From 55-13 sp964501275 (GTDB taxonomy: Bacteria > Armatimonadota > Fimbriimonadia > Fimbriimonadales > Fimbriimonadaceae): DNA of 64,000 nt. Shown here one piece after another: positions 32,900 to 41,719 of this stretch (positions within the stretch are counted from its first letter, which is position 1; every line of letters begins with the position of its first letter). The translations under genes were made by a program, and so were the position numbers. Where the stretch lies: contig CAZCSP010000011.1 in assembly GCA_964501275.1 (NCBI GenBank), forward strand, positions 1 to 64,000. The letters are read 5' to 3'. The notes below the pieces were generated by a model. That model was not told the origin of the DNA. It saw only the letters and a program-made list of their open reading frames with translations, and did not search any database.

Positions 32900-34057
32900 T
32901 CAGCCATCAATTCTCGTCGCCGGTTTGGCGCACGCCGCGGCAACCAGCAATAAAACTGCGATCAGCGAGATGGCGAGGGGGAGGGTGGCGGCTTGAGCAA
33001 GGAAGCCGATGAGGACGGGGCCAACCAGGATTCCGGCGTAGCCCATGGTGGTAACCGCCGCAATCGCCAGGTTGGAGGGCATCGACTTCTGGTTTCCGGC
33101 GGCGCTGAAGAGGACCGGTACCACGTTCGCCGCCCCTGCCCCCACCAAGGCGAAGCCTGCGATGGTCGCCAGCCAGGACGGAACCAGGACGACGACCAGG
33201 TATCCCGCCGCCGCAACCAATGCGCCCAGGAACACCGTTCGGCTTCGGCCCAGAGCCCGAACGATGGCGTCCCCGGTCAGGCGGCCGAGGGTCATCATGA
33301 CGGCAAACGCCACATAGCCCAATGCTGCCCGCGTCTCATCGACGTTGCGAACGGACCCCAGATAGACTGCGCCCCAATCCAAGACCGAGCCTTCGGCCAG
33401 GAACAGGATAAAGCAGAGGGCTCCAATCAGCAGGACCCTCCCTCGTGGCAAGACGAAGGCAATCGACTCCTCCTCGCTGCCATAGGGGAGCAGGCCCTTG
33501 GCGAAGAGGATGAGCAGGGCTGCAACCAGGACGACGAGGACGAGTGTGGCCACCAGCGGGGACAGTTTCAGCGCCAAAAGCCCAATTACCCCGCCCGCCC
33601 CGGCGATGCCGCCCACACTGTAGAGCCCATGGAACCCCGACATCATGGCCCGCCCACTTGCCCGCTCGACGATGACAGCCTGGATGTTCATCGTCACATC
33701 CATGGTCCCGATGCTTGCTCCGAAGGCGAACAGGGCAACCGCAAGCAACGGAATCTCATTCGCCCAGGCCATCGCAGGCAGAGCCGCGCAACAGACCAGG
33801 GCCGCCGCCAAAATCACCGCCCGGCACCCAAACCTGGCCGCCCAGACTCCCGACAAAGGCATCCCGAGGATCGATCCAAACCCCAGGCAGAGCAAAAGCA
33901 GTCCCAACCCGCCCTCGTCGACGCCCAGACGAGACTTGGCCAAAGGAACCAAAGGCGCCCAAGCCCCCATCGAGAGTCCTACGACGAAGAACGCCATCCG
34001 AGTCGCCATCTGCTCCCGGAATCCAGGCATGGGTCGGGAGTCCAGGATGGTGGGCAT
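32900..34057 (-). CDS. MFS transporter
   Basis: A 385-residue major facilitator with about 12 hydrophobic helices. It begins MATRMAFFVVGLSMGAWAPL, followed by the cytoplasmic loop 2-3 sequence SGVWAARFGCRAV and a mid-protein charged loop (LLPYGSEEES). The ordering resembles the bacterial MFS group related to YbjJ/fucose-permease-like carriers. The substrate is unknown. A start at MPTILD is used; MATRM is an alternative. Confidence 0.88.
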   Translation of the reverse strand: MPTILDSRPMPGFREQMATRMAFFVVGLSMGAWAPLVPLAKSRLGVDEGGLGLLLLCLGFGSILGMPLSGVWAARFGCRAVILAAALVCCAALPAMAWANEIPLLAVALFAFGASIGTMDVTMNIQAVIVERASGRAMMSGFHGLYSVGGIAGAGGVIGLLALKLSPLVATLVLVVLVAALLILFAKGLLPYGSEEESIAFVLPRGRVLLIGALCFILFLAEGSVLDWGAVYLGSVRNVDETRAALGYVAFAVMMTLGRLTGDAIVRALGRSRTVFLGALVAAAGYLVVVLVPSWLATIAGFALVGAGAANVVPVLFSAAGNQKSMPSNLAIAAVTTMGYAGILVGPVLIGFLAQAATLPLAISLIAVLLLVAAACAKPATRIDG

Positions 34058-34293
34058 TGGGATGGAGTATGGCCGATACCGTTGTGCCCGGATGGCTTGG
34101 GGTGTTGCGTGGCGTCATCCACCCCCCAGTCCTCAGCGGTTCTTTGCGACTTCACGTGAATTCAAAAGGTTCTCACAAAACACAAAGGGCGCAGAGATTT
34201 ATGATCCCCCGCCACCCCCCGGTGTCGGGGGTAGAGTCCGGCTCTGTGGATGGCAGGAGGGATACTCTGCACCCCAGGCACTAAGATGATGTC

Positions 34294-34710
34294 ATGAAGC
34301 GGTCTCGGAAGCGGTTACTCATTGGGATCACACTCGGGCTGGGCCTGTTTGTGGTTCCCTTCTTCTTGCCAGATAGACCTCCGTTCCGATTTCTTAGTCG
34401 CGCCAAGCTTACGGAGATGACGGTTTGGTGGTCGGGGGACAAGCCGACTTGGACTCGGTACAAGCTTGCGGCGGATTACGAGGCAGTATTATCCGAGGGA
34501 CGGTCCGAGCTACTCTCTTTGGGATATCGCGAGACGGTCCATACGGGAAAGGGAGAGCCCTACTCGATCTTTGAGCTTGGAAATCAAAGTATGGTGGGGT
34601 TTTCTCGCCAGGTGGAGTCGAGTGGAACGTACATCGACGTGGCGGCTCCCCACAGCATTTTCGACCACCTTCGGGATTTCAAGTTCCAGTTCCTTTCGGG
34701 GCGTCGGTAA
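34294..34710 (+). CDS. Hypothetical single-helix membrane protein
   Basis: A 138-residue protein: basic start (MKRSRKRLLIG), one transmembrane helix (ITLGLGLFVVPFFLP) and an exposed domain with TVWWSGDKPTW and a final YIDVAAPHSIFDHLRDFKFQ. It is not recognised. It lies alone between the MFS gene and the GmrSD-like gene. Confidence 0.55.
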   Translation: MKRSRKRLLIGITLGLGLFVVPFFLPDRPPFRFLSRAKLTEMTVWWSGDKPTWTRYKLAADYEAVLSEGRSELLSLGYRETVHTGKGEPYSIFELGNQSMVGFSRQVESSGTYIDVAAPHSIFDHLRDFKFQFLSGRR

Positions 34711-34759
34711 CGCGATCGATTGGGTGCTGGGCTTGTTGCTGCCTAAAAGGGAGGCGATA

Positions 34760-34815
34760 GCCTCAGGGCTGCGGCCTGTGGCGGACAAAGACTTGTGGAG
34801 GGCGCACCCTGAGGC
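34760..34815. repeat. GCCTCAGG-ended palindromic repeat, copy 3
   Basis: Runs from GCCTCAGGGCTGC to GCGCACCCTGAGGC, 56 bp; see 23629-23683. It marks the boundary between the host-like region and the AT-rich GmrSD-type gene. Confidence 0.8.
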
Positions 34816-34859
34816 ATCAAAAACTCGCGCCTTGCTGTGGAAGGATGAATGAAGAAGCA

Positions 34860-36533
34860 TCAAATTCGCCATATCAAAACCGCTTCGGCAGCAAGCTGAG
34901 ACTGTCGATCACCAATAGCTACCTCTGTCCATTTGGTGTAGTTTTTAAGGTCAGATGTAATCGACAACTTAGACTTCTTGAATTCCTTGACCTTCTCACT
35001 AAAAACACCATTGGCAACGGCGTCATTGATCGGACTTGTAAGAAGAGTCAGATTTCCTATCCGCCACACGTTACTCGAATGAAGCTTGCCACCCTTTGCA
35101 TACTTTGCACCCCAAGTTGCTGCAGGGTTCTTCGGCAGTATGTGCTCAATCGTCAGCCCCTCGGCATTGACTACCTTCTCCGTGCTTTTAGTTCGCTCAT
35201 CCTCTATGCTAGCTAGAACATACTTGATCAACTCTGTCTTCTGAAGGGTCTTTTCCGTGAAATTCGCTTTGAATTCATCGTCGCTGGGATAGAGTTCATA
35301 AAACAGTTTCTTTACCTCACTAGACCTGTACGGTAACTTCCTCACCTCAACACTAGTTCGAGCATAAAGAGTCTCTAGATTTCCAGTTCCTTTTTCACCA
35401 ATAATGCTGTACCTGACTAGCAAACAAACCATCCAACGCAGGACCAATTCCCGATCCGAGATCTTTTTCAAGGAGTGTGCAGCAAGGATAAGTGGAAAAC
35501 ACTGACGAATACCAAATATCTGTACGGCACGTAGCGAATCCTTTTCAGATTTACTATAAGAGGCCCATAAACTCGAAGTTATGTTTCCAATCTCCGAGTA
35601 GATTTGGGAATCCGCTTTGAGTTCATTGAGATAATCAATTACTTGAGATGGGGTGGCAATCTTAGCCTTAAGTTTTTTGTATAGGTCTCGCTCGCGAATA
35701 AGACCGTTACGACTCATCCATTGGTGACGGATAAACTGCGTCAAGGTTTCTCGACCAATTAAGACACTTATCTCCGACCAACTTGCTTTCGCTTCTGCAA
35801 TACGTGAACCGGATCGCATAAACAGATAGTTCTTCAGCAAGTCTGCCAACGCCAGGTCGACACCCCGATCATTAAGTGTTTCGAACAAAGTATACGCGGA
35901 AACGTCGTCTTGACTCAATATCCGCACAACCTCTATTTTGTTAACCAGAGCTGCCAAGCAATCACTTAATTTCTCCTTGTCAGTGAATCCACTTGAAACT
36001 TCAGAAAACATCTTTGAGAAGTAAAGGTAGGCAGCAGCCAACCGACGATTCGAAAGAGGTTTTTTTCTATCCTTTGCGAATAGCTCTAGGTCCGCAGCCG
36101 TCGTCTCCTTATCCAGGATTTTCTTGTAGAGACCGTTATTCTCTTCATTAAGCGATAACTTTGCCTGGACTTTCAAGGATCGAAAGTCTTTCTTTCCGAG
36201 ATAATCCGACAGTAACTCCGCCCGCTCTTTGTCTCCAACGGCTTCGCAACCATCGCGAAGAGCGCAGAGTGCTAGGGATAGGGTCGTTAGCCGTTGTTGT
36301 CCATCGACTATTTCCACGGAAGTTCCTGACTTAGCAATTAGAACAATCGACCCTATGAAATAACTTGAGTCGCTTTGTGCTACTACGCCCTGTAGGTCAC
36401 TCCAAAACTCTTCGAGCTCTTCGTTGTCCCAGGCATAGCTTCGTTGGTAGATAGGCACTGAGGCAACATCATAAGTTGTAACTAACTCGTGGATCGAGAT
36501 GCTCTCGGCCTTCGTATGCAATGTCTTGCTCAT
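34860..36533 (-). CDS. GmrSD-type restriction protein (DUF262 + DUF1524)
   Basis: A 557-residue single-chain protein. The N-terminal DUF262 domain has PIYQRSYAWDNEELEEFWSD, FIGSIVLI and IVDGQQRLTTL, a ParB-like nucleotide-hydrolysing site. The C-terminal DUF1524 has the His-Me nuclease signature TIEHILPKN, then Trp and WRIGNLTLLTSPIN. This is the plan of the type IV GmrSD enzymes that cut glucosylated hydroxymethylcytosine DNA of phages, and of the related BrxU. The gene is clearly more AT-rich than its surroundings, so it was probably acquired. It is alone; no methylase is nearby. Confidence 0.93.
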   Translation of the reverse strand: MSKTLHTKAESISIHELVTTYDVASVPIYQRSYAWDNEELEEFWSDLQGVVAQSDSSYFIGSIVLIAKSGTSVEIVDGQQRLTTLSLALCALRDGCEAVGDKERAELLSDYLGKKDFRSLKVQAKLSLNEENNGLYKKILDKETTAADLELFAKDRKKPLSNRRLAAAYLYFSKMFSEVSSGFTDKEKLSDCLAALVNKIEVVRILSQDDVSAYTLFETLNDRGVDLALADLLKNYLFMRSGSRIAEAKASWSEISVLIGRETLTQFIRHQWMSRNGLIRERDLYKKLKAKIATPSQVIDYLNELKADSQIYSEIGNITSSLWASYSKSEKDSLRAVQIFGIRQCFPLILAAHSLKKISDRELVLRWMVCLLVRYSIIGEKGTGNLETLYARTSVEVRKLPYRSSEVKKLFYELYPSDDEFKANFTEKTLQKTELIKYVLASIEDERTKSTEKVVNAEGLTIEHILPKNPAATWGAKYAKGGKLHSSNVWRIGNLTLLTSPINDAVANGVFSEKVKEFKKSKLSITSDLKNYTKWTEVAIGDRQSQLAAEAVLIWRI

Positions 36534-36551
36534 TTGTTTGCCTCTATGTAC

Positions 36552-36662
36552 TTACCATTTGCCGCAACAGTCCGATTCCTGGCCCTGTGTGTTGCAAGTT
36601 AACCACACCATCTGGTCTCCTGCATGTATCGCACTTGGTGCAGGGGCGCGTGGGCAGATCAT
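36552..36662 (-). CDS. Possible 36-residue Cys-rich peptide
   Basis: Reading MICPRAPAPSAIHAGDQM then VWLTCNTQGQESDCCGKW. The ATG comes one base after the TGA of the upstream gene, with GAGGAG at a perfect distance, so translational coupling is possible. Four cysteines in 36 residues could bind zinc. The ribosome site comes from the upstream gene's Glu-Glu codons and may be chance. Confidence 0.3.
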   Translation of the reverse strand: MICPRAPAPSAIHAGDQMVWLTCNTQGQESDCCGKW

Positions 36663-36663
36663 A

Positions 36664-37080
36664 TCACTCCTCTAATATGCCCTTTCCCTGCCTCCAACAC
36701 CGAAGCCGAATCTGGGCGGACACCTTTGTGGCGTTCATGATCATGAACCAGTGGGAGCCTTTCTTTAGGGTTGGGGTCCAGGCTTCGGTGATTAAGCCCT
36801 TGTATTCTTTGGACATCAGGACATCCCCGAGGGCGAACTTTACGTTTTCGCCCTTTATCATCCGCTGAATCTTCTTGTATCCCGCACCTGAGAGGATGGT
36901 GAGGACGATGGGGCCGGGGGAATCGATGTGGTAGGCGATCTTGCCTCCCGGGAACTGGCCGTTCACGACCTCGCGGTTCCACTCTTGCTGAGGCAGGAGG
37001 GATTTGGTCTGGTCGAGGTAGGGCGTCTTTTCCTTGGCTTGGCCAAGGGCGAGGATGAGGAGGAGGGCGGCGGTTTTCAT
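36664..37080 (-). CDS. Small secreted hypothetical protein
   Basis: A 138-residue protein with a signal peptide (MKTAALLLILALGQA) and a beta-rich mature part (GPIVLTILSGAGYKKIQRM, GSHWFMIMNATKVSAQIRLR). The latter pattern suggests a small jelly-roll like those following PPC or C2-like folds, but no family is certain. Confidence 0.6.
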   Translation of the reverse strand: MKTAALLLILALGQAKEKTPYLDQTKSLLPQQEWNREVVNGQFPGGKIAYHIDSPGPIVLTILSGAGYKKIQRMIKGENVKFALGDVLMSKEYKGLITEAWTPTLKKGSHWFMIMNATKVSAQIRLRCWRQGKGILEE

Positions 37081-37144
37081 GTTTCTTTGTTTATTGGTTC
37101 TTCTTTCTATACAAGCTCGCGGCTGGCGTTCACCCTCACCCCAA

Positions 37145-37169
37145 CCCCTCTCCCGTCAAGGGAGAGGGG
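37145..37169. repeat. Perfect 10-bp-stem hairpin after nrdJ
   Basis: CCCCTCTCCC and GGGAGAGGGG flank a 5-nt loop, 16 bp past the nrdJ stop. There is no T-run on the nrdJ side, so it is a weak terminator at best; it may be an intergenic palindromic repeat. Confidence 0.7.
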
Positions 37170-37184
37170 CTTTTCTCTCAGTGG

Positions 37185-40100
37185 TTATGAACAGCCGCTA
37201 GTCTCCCCACAGGTATCGCACTTCAAACACACCCCGTTGCGGACCATGGTGAACGAGCCGCAGTTGGTGCAGGGGTCGCCTTCGTAGCCTTTGAGGCGGG
37301 CTTGGCGGATTTTCTCGGCGGTTTCACTTAGGGCGGAGGGGGGGGGACGGAGGGCGGTTGCTGTGGCTTGTGGACTGTGGACTGTGGATTGACCGGACTC
37401 TGGCCTGTCCGAGGGTGTGGCCTTCCCCACCACAATCGCGCTCGACTTCCCTTGCGAAACCTTGTTTGCCGCCTCGATGTTGCTGGTCGGACTGCCTACG
37501 GCGGCGCCTCCGTCGAAGGGGAGGGCGGCCTGCTCGGTTCCTTTGGTGTAGCCTTGGCCGGCGTGGTCCGCATAGGCGGTGCCGGGAACATGGCCGTCGA
37601 AGTCTCCCTTCTCCTCCTCATCGTCGAAGTCGGGAACTTGGGAGGGCTTGCCCATCGAATCGCCTCGCAGGTCTTCCGGCTTCACCTGCACTAGGTCGGT
37701 GCGGCCCAGGTAGCTGAGGGCGAGCTCGCGGAAGATGTAGTCGATGACCGAGGTGGACATCTTGATGTTCTCGTGGCCCTGGACGCTGCCGTTGGGCTCG
37801 AACCGGGTGAAGACGAACGCCTCGACGAACTCCTCCAGCGGAACCCCGTATTGCAGGCCCAGCGAGATGGCGATGGCAAAGCAGTTCATCAACGACCGAA
37901 ACGCCGCGCCCTCGCGGTGCATGTCGATGAAAATTTCGCCCAACTGGCCGTCTTCGAATTCGCCGGTGCGGATGTAGACCTTGTGGCCCCCGACCCTCGC
38001 CTTCTGGGTGTACCCCTTGCGTCGGGCAGGCATGGTGCGTCGCTTGGCGATGTAGCGGTAGACGAGCTTGGTTGCGGCCGCCAGGATTTCATCGTGAGAG
38101 GATTGAGGATTAAGGATCGAGGATTGGGCAGAAGCCAGTTCCCCAATCCTCCCATCCTCCAATCCTTCAGTCCTCTCTTCCAGAGTCGCCTCCAAAATCG
38201 CCGCTGCCGAGTCGTCGGCGCTGGCGTTGAGAGGTTGGCTAAGCTTGCTGCCGTCTCGGTAGAGGGCGTTGGCCTTTAGGGCCAGATTCCAGGAGAGCCA
38301 GTAGGCGTCCTCCACGTCCTTGACCGTCGCGTTGCTGGGCAGGTTGATGGTCTTGCTGATCGCGCCGCTGAGGAACGGCTGGGCGGCGGCCATCATGCGG
38401 ATGTGGCCCTCGGCGCTAATGAACCGCTGGCCCTTTTTCCCGCACTTGTTGGCGCAGTCGAAGATCGGCAGGTGCTCCGGCTTCAGGTGGGGCGCGCCTT
38501 CGATGGTCATAGAGCCACAGACAAACTCATTCGCCGCCTCGATCTCGGCCCGGGTGAAGCCAAGTTCGACCAGCATATCGAACGACCAGTCGTTAAGCTG
38601 ATCGTCGGTAAAGCCCAGGACGTTCCGGCAGAAATCTTCGCCCAGACTGAACTTGTTGAATGCGAACTTGAGTTCAAAGGCGGAGTCGAGCCCAGCGTTC
38701 AGGTTGGCCAGAACCTCGGGAGTGAAGCCTTTGGCGAGGAGAGCCTGGTACGAGATTGCATAACCTCCACCCCCTGCCCCCTCCTCCATTTCCGAGGGAG
38801 TAAGGTTCAGGGCCAAGTTTTCATCCCGTGAAATGGAGGAGGGGGTTCCCGGAAGTTGCTTGTGCCCAACTACATAATCGATGATCTCCTCAATCTGCTC
38901 GGCGGTGTAGCCCAGTTTCACCAGGGCGGGGGGGATGGACTGGTTGATGATCTTGAAGTAGCCTCCGCCGGAGAGCTTTTTGAACTTCACCAGGGCGAAG
39001 TCGGGCTCGATGCCGGTGGTGTCGCAGTCCATGATGAGGCCGATGGTGCCGGTGGGAGCGAGGACGGTGACTTGGGCGTTGCGGAAGCCGTGCTTATCGC
39101 CAAGGTCCAACGCCTTGTCCCAGGCCTCGCGGGCGGCCTTGAGCATATCGGGCGGGCACTCGTCTGGGTCGATGCCGACCGGCTTGACGCTGAGCCCCTC
39201 ATAGGTGGACTCGTTGTAGGCGGCGCGGCGGTGGTTGCGGATGACCCGGAGCATATGCTCACGGTTGGGCTCATAGCGGGGGAACGGCTTCTGCTCGCCC
39301 GCCATTTCGGCACTGGCGGCATAGCTCTCTCCACCCAGGATAGCGGTAAGAGCCCCGGCGATCGCGAACCCGGACTGGCTGTTGTAGGGGATGCCCATCT
39401 GCATCAGGAGCGCGCCGATATTGGCGTATCCCAGGCCGAGGGTGCGGAAGTCGTAGCTGAGCTGAGCGATCTCTTTACTCGGGAACTGGGCCATGAGCAC
39501 GCTGATCTCCAGCACAATGGTCCAAACCCGGATCGCATGCTTGTAGCCCTCGATGTCAAACTTTCCGGTTTTTAGATCATAGAATTTGGTTAAATTGATA
39601 CTAGCAAGATTACAAGCTGTATCATCTAAAAACATATACTCACTGCAGGGATTACTTGCATTAATACGACCATCTGCCGGACACGTGTGCCATTCATTGA
39701 TGGTGGTGTCGTACTGAAGTCCCGGATCAGCCGACTGCCAAGCCGCTTCGCAGATGTCATCCCAGAGCTCCCGGGCCTTGATGCTCTTGACCACCTTCCC
39801 TTCCTTGCGGGAGGTCATGTGCCAATCCTGGTCCTTCTCCACCGCGTGGAAGAATTCATTAGGAACCCGAACGGAGTTGTTGGAGTTCTGACCGGAGACG
39901 GTGTTGTAGGCCTCGGACTCATAGCCGGTGTCGTGGACCGGGAACTCGATCTCCCGGACTCCGTTCTCAGCGAGCTGGATGACCCTCTGGATGTAGTTGA
40001 GCGGAATCGCGGCGGCTTTGGCTTCGGCGATGGCTCTTCGGAGGGTGGCGTTGGTGCGAGGGTTAAAGTTCGGAACGGCGTTGGGCATTGGGCGTTGGGC

Positions 40101-41075
40101 ATTGGGGTCTTCCCCTAGCGCCTCACGCCCAACGCCTGACGCCCCTTCCCAACACGCCCCCACAATCGCGTTCAGGTGCTTGTTATTCAGGGCGGAGCCG
40201 GTTACCAGGGCGGCGACCTTTTGCTCTTCCTTCACCTTCCAGTTAATGAACTCCCGGATGTCAGGGTGGTCCATATCCAGGCAGACCATCTTGGCGGCGC
40301 GACGAGTGGTGCCTCCCGACTTAATGGAACCTGCGCTCCGATCCCCGACCCGGAGGAAGCTCATCAGCCCGCTCGACTTCCCGCCTCCGGAGAGCTTCTC
40401 GTTCGCGCCGCGAATCTTGGAGAAGTTGGTGCCAACGCCAGAGCCGTATTTAAAGATGCGGGCCTCTCGGGTCCAGAGGTCCATGATCCCGCCCTCATTG
40501 ACCAGGTCGTCCTTCACGCTGAGGATAAAGCAGGCGTGGGGCTGGGGACGCTCGTAGGCGTTGACGCTTCGAGTCAGGTCGCCGGTCTTGGGATCGACAT
40601 AGTAGTGGCCTTGGGGATTGCCGGTGATGCCGTAGGCGTAGTGGAGGCCGGTGTTGAACCACTGGGGGCTATTGGGCGCGGCGATCTGCATGGCGAGCAT
40701 GTAACAAAGCTCGTCGTAAAAAGTCTGGGCGTCTTCCGGGGAGTCGAAGTAGTTAAAGCTCTCGCCCCAATGTCGCCAGCATCCGGCAAGGCGGTGAAAG
40801 ACCTCGCGCGAGTCGGTTTCGCCATCCGCATCCGGCTTGGTCCAGGGGGTGGGGTGGGCGATAGACTTGTCGCCCGCCTGCAACCCGGCCTTGCGGAAAT
40901 ACTTCTGGGCCAGGATGTCGGTGGCCACCTGCGACCAGTGGGCGGGCACCATCACGTTTTCCATGTTGAAAACGCTGGAGCCGTCGGGGTTCTTGATGGA
41001 ACTGGTGCGAGGCTCGAAGGGGATGCCTTCGTAGGCGGATTGACCGGACTTGGTGAAATAACGGTTGACTTTCAT
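37185..41075 (-). CDS. nrdJ: Vitamin B12-dependent ribonucleotide reductase (class II)
   Basis: A 1296-residue NrdJ that reduces ribonucleotides with adenosylcobalamin and makes all dNTPs without an NrdB partner. Visible motifs are NSPQWFNTGLHYAYG, the substrate-site Cys in PHACFILSVKDDL, NPCSEYMFLDDTACNLASIN, and CDTTGIEPDF. Near the end lies CTNCGSFTMVRNG with CLKCDTCGETSGCS, the zinc-ribbon/thiol tail. The protein carries extra segments compared with homologs: about residues 312-325 (encoded near 40075-40165), a 23-codon palindromic element (38777-38845), an Asn/Ser/Gln-rich stretch (near 38095-38170) and a Pro/Ser-rich linker (near 37340-37410). All four are written in the low-complexity vocabulary of the intergenic repeats. 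nrdR follows the same promoter. Confidence 0.97.
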   Translation of the reverse strand: MKVNRYFTKSGQSAYEGIPFEPRTSSIKNPDGSSVFNMENVMVPAHWSQVATDILAQKYFRKAGLQAGDKSIAHPTPWTKPDADGETDSREVFHRLAGCWRHWGESFNYFDSPEDAQTFYDELCYMLAMQIAAPNSPQWFNTGLHYAYGITGNPQGHYYVDPKTGDLTRSVNAYERPQPHACFILSVKDDLVNEGGIMDLWTREARIFKYGSGVGTNFSKIRGANEKLSGGGKSSGLMSFLRVGDRSAGSIKSGGTTRRAAKMVCLDMDHPDIREFINWKVKEEQKVAALVTGSALNNKHLNAIVGACWEGASGVGREALGEDPNAQRPMPNAVPNFNPRTNATLRRAIAEAKAAAIPLNYIQRVIQLAENGVREIEFPVHDTGYESEAYNTVSGQNSNNSVRVPNEFFHAVEKDQDWHMTSRKEGKVVKSIKARELWDDICEAAWQSADPGLQYDTTINEWHTCPADGRINASNPCSEYMFLDDTACNLASINLTKFYDLKTGKFDIEGYKHAIRVWTIVLEISVLMAQFPSKEIAQLSYDFRTLGLGYANIGALLMQMGIPYNSQSGFAIAGALTAILGGESYAASAEMAGEQKPFPRYEPNREHMLRVIRNHRRAAYNESTYEGLSVKPVGIDPDECPPDMLKAAREAWDKALDLGDKHGFRNAQVTVLAPTGTIGLIMDCDTTGIEPDFALVKFKKLSGGGYFKIINQSIPPALVKLGYTAEQIEEIIDYVVGHKQLPGTPSSISRDENLALNLTPSEMEEGAGGGGYAISYQALLAKGFTPEVLANLNAGLDSAFELKFAFNKFSLGEDFCRNVLGFTDDQLNDWSFDMLVELGFTRAEIEAANEFVCGSMTIEGAPHLKPEHLPIFDCANKCGKKGQRFISAEGHIRMMAAAQPFLSGAISKTINLPSNATVKDVEDAYWLSWNLALKANALYRDGSKLSQPLNASADDSAAAILEATLEERTEGLEDGRIGELASAQSSILNPQSSHDEILAAATKLVYRYIAKRRTMPARRKGYTQKARVGGHKVYIRTGEFEDGQLGEIFIDMHREGAAFRSLMNCFAIAISLGLQYGVPLEEFVEAFVFTRFEPNGSVQGHENIKMSTSVIDYIFRELALSYLGRTDLVQVKPEDLRGDSMGKPSQVPDFDDEEEKGDFDGHVPGTAYADHAGQGYTKGTEQAALPFDGGAAVGSPTSNIEAANKVSQGKSSAIVVGKATPSDRPESGQSTVHSPQATATALRPPPSALSETAEKIRQARLKGYEGDPCTNCGSFTMVRNGVCLKCDTCGETSGCS
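38777..38845. repeat. CTCCATTTC-ended element inside nrdJ
   Basis: A 69-bp element with perfect 16-bp arms (38777-38792 and 38830-38845). In reverse orientation it aligns over most of its length with the intergenic element at 9237-9303. It is exactly 23 codons, so the nrdJ frame is kept; it encodes roughly SSISRDENLALNLTPSEMEE. Confidence 0.9.
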
Positions 41076-41093
41076 AACGGACGCGAACCTTCC

Positions 41094-41564
41094 CTAGTTA
41101 GTGGCGACTGTCTTTCCTTGGTTGACAGAATCGATAATTTGTTGAAAATCGGCAACGGTGTCGAATTGCTTGTACACCGATGCAAAACGGACGTAGGCGA
41201 CGGAGTCGATCTCGAATAGCTCGGCCAAGACCTTGTCGCCGATGTGCTGAGTCGGAGCCTCGTCCTCGAACTCCTGAAACAGATCACGCTCAATTCTTTC
41301 TACGCTTGCGCGCAAGATGTCTACACTTATACCCCGCTTTCGGCAGGCGATGAGCATGGAATTGAGGCACTTGTCGCGACTGAACTCTTCCCGGGTGCCG
41401 TCTCGCTTTTCGACAAAAAGTCGCGGCCTTTCCGGCTCTTCGAACGTCGTGAATCTTCGGTTGCAGCCCACGCATTCGCGTCGCCGCCGAATCGCCTCCC
41501 CCTCTCGGGCGGGCCTCGAATCGAGGACTTTCTGATCTTCGTTTCCGCAGAACGGGCACTTCAT
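41094..41564 (-). CDS. nrdR: Transcriptional repressor NrdR
   Basis: A 156-residue NrdR. The zinc ribbon reads MKCPFCGNEDQKVLDSR, then RRECVGCNRRFTTFE, and the ATP-cone follows (VEKRDGTREEFSRDK). NrdR senses ATP/dATP and represses ribonucleotide reductase genes, which fits its place upstream of nrdJ with 18 bp between them. A TATAAT at 41602-41607 (minus strand) lies before the start. I did not find a convincing pair of NrdR boxes. Confidence 0.97.
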   Translation of the reverse strand: MKCPFCGNEDQKVLDSRPAREGEAIRRRRECVGCNRRFTTFEEPERPRLFVEKRDGTREEFSRDKCLNSMLIACRKRGISVDILRASVERIERDLFQEFEDEAPTQHIGDKVLAELFEIDSVAYVRFASVYKQFDTVADFQQIIDSVNQGKTVATN

Positions 41565-41719
41565 CTAAATCTCTTCGACCACAACATCTTGGGTCTGCTT
41601 CATTATACAACCACCACCCATTGTGGATGCAAGCCATTCTTGCAAACATTTTATCAACAACCTTTCCCCAGGGGCTGGAGGGAAATGAGGGCGTGAGAGC
41701 GTGATTGGGTGATTGACGC

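Noticed and set aside
32993..34159. 388-codon open frame opposite the MFS gene
   Set aside because: Rich in Gln, Arg, Pro, His and Asp as expected of the antisense of a membrane protein; no ribosome site.
41565..41640. NrdR box pair upstream of nrdR
   Set aside because: Some ACAA/TTGTG words exist, but no pair matches the consensus well enough to claim.
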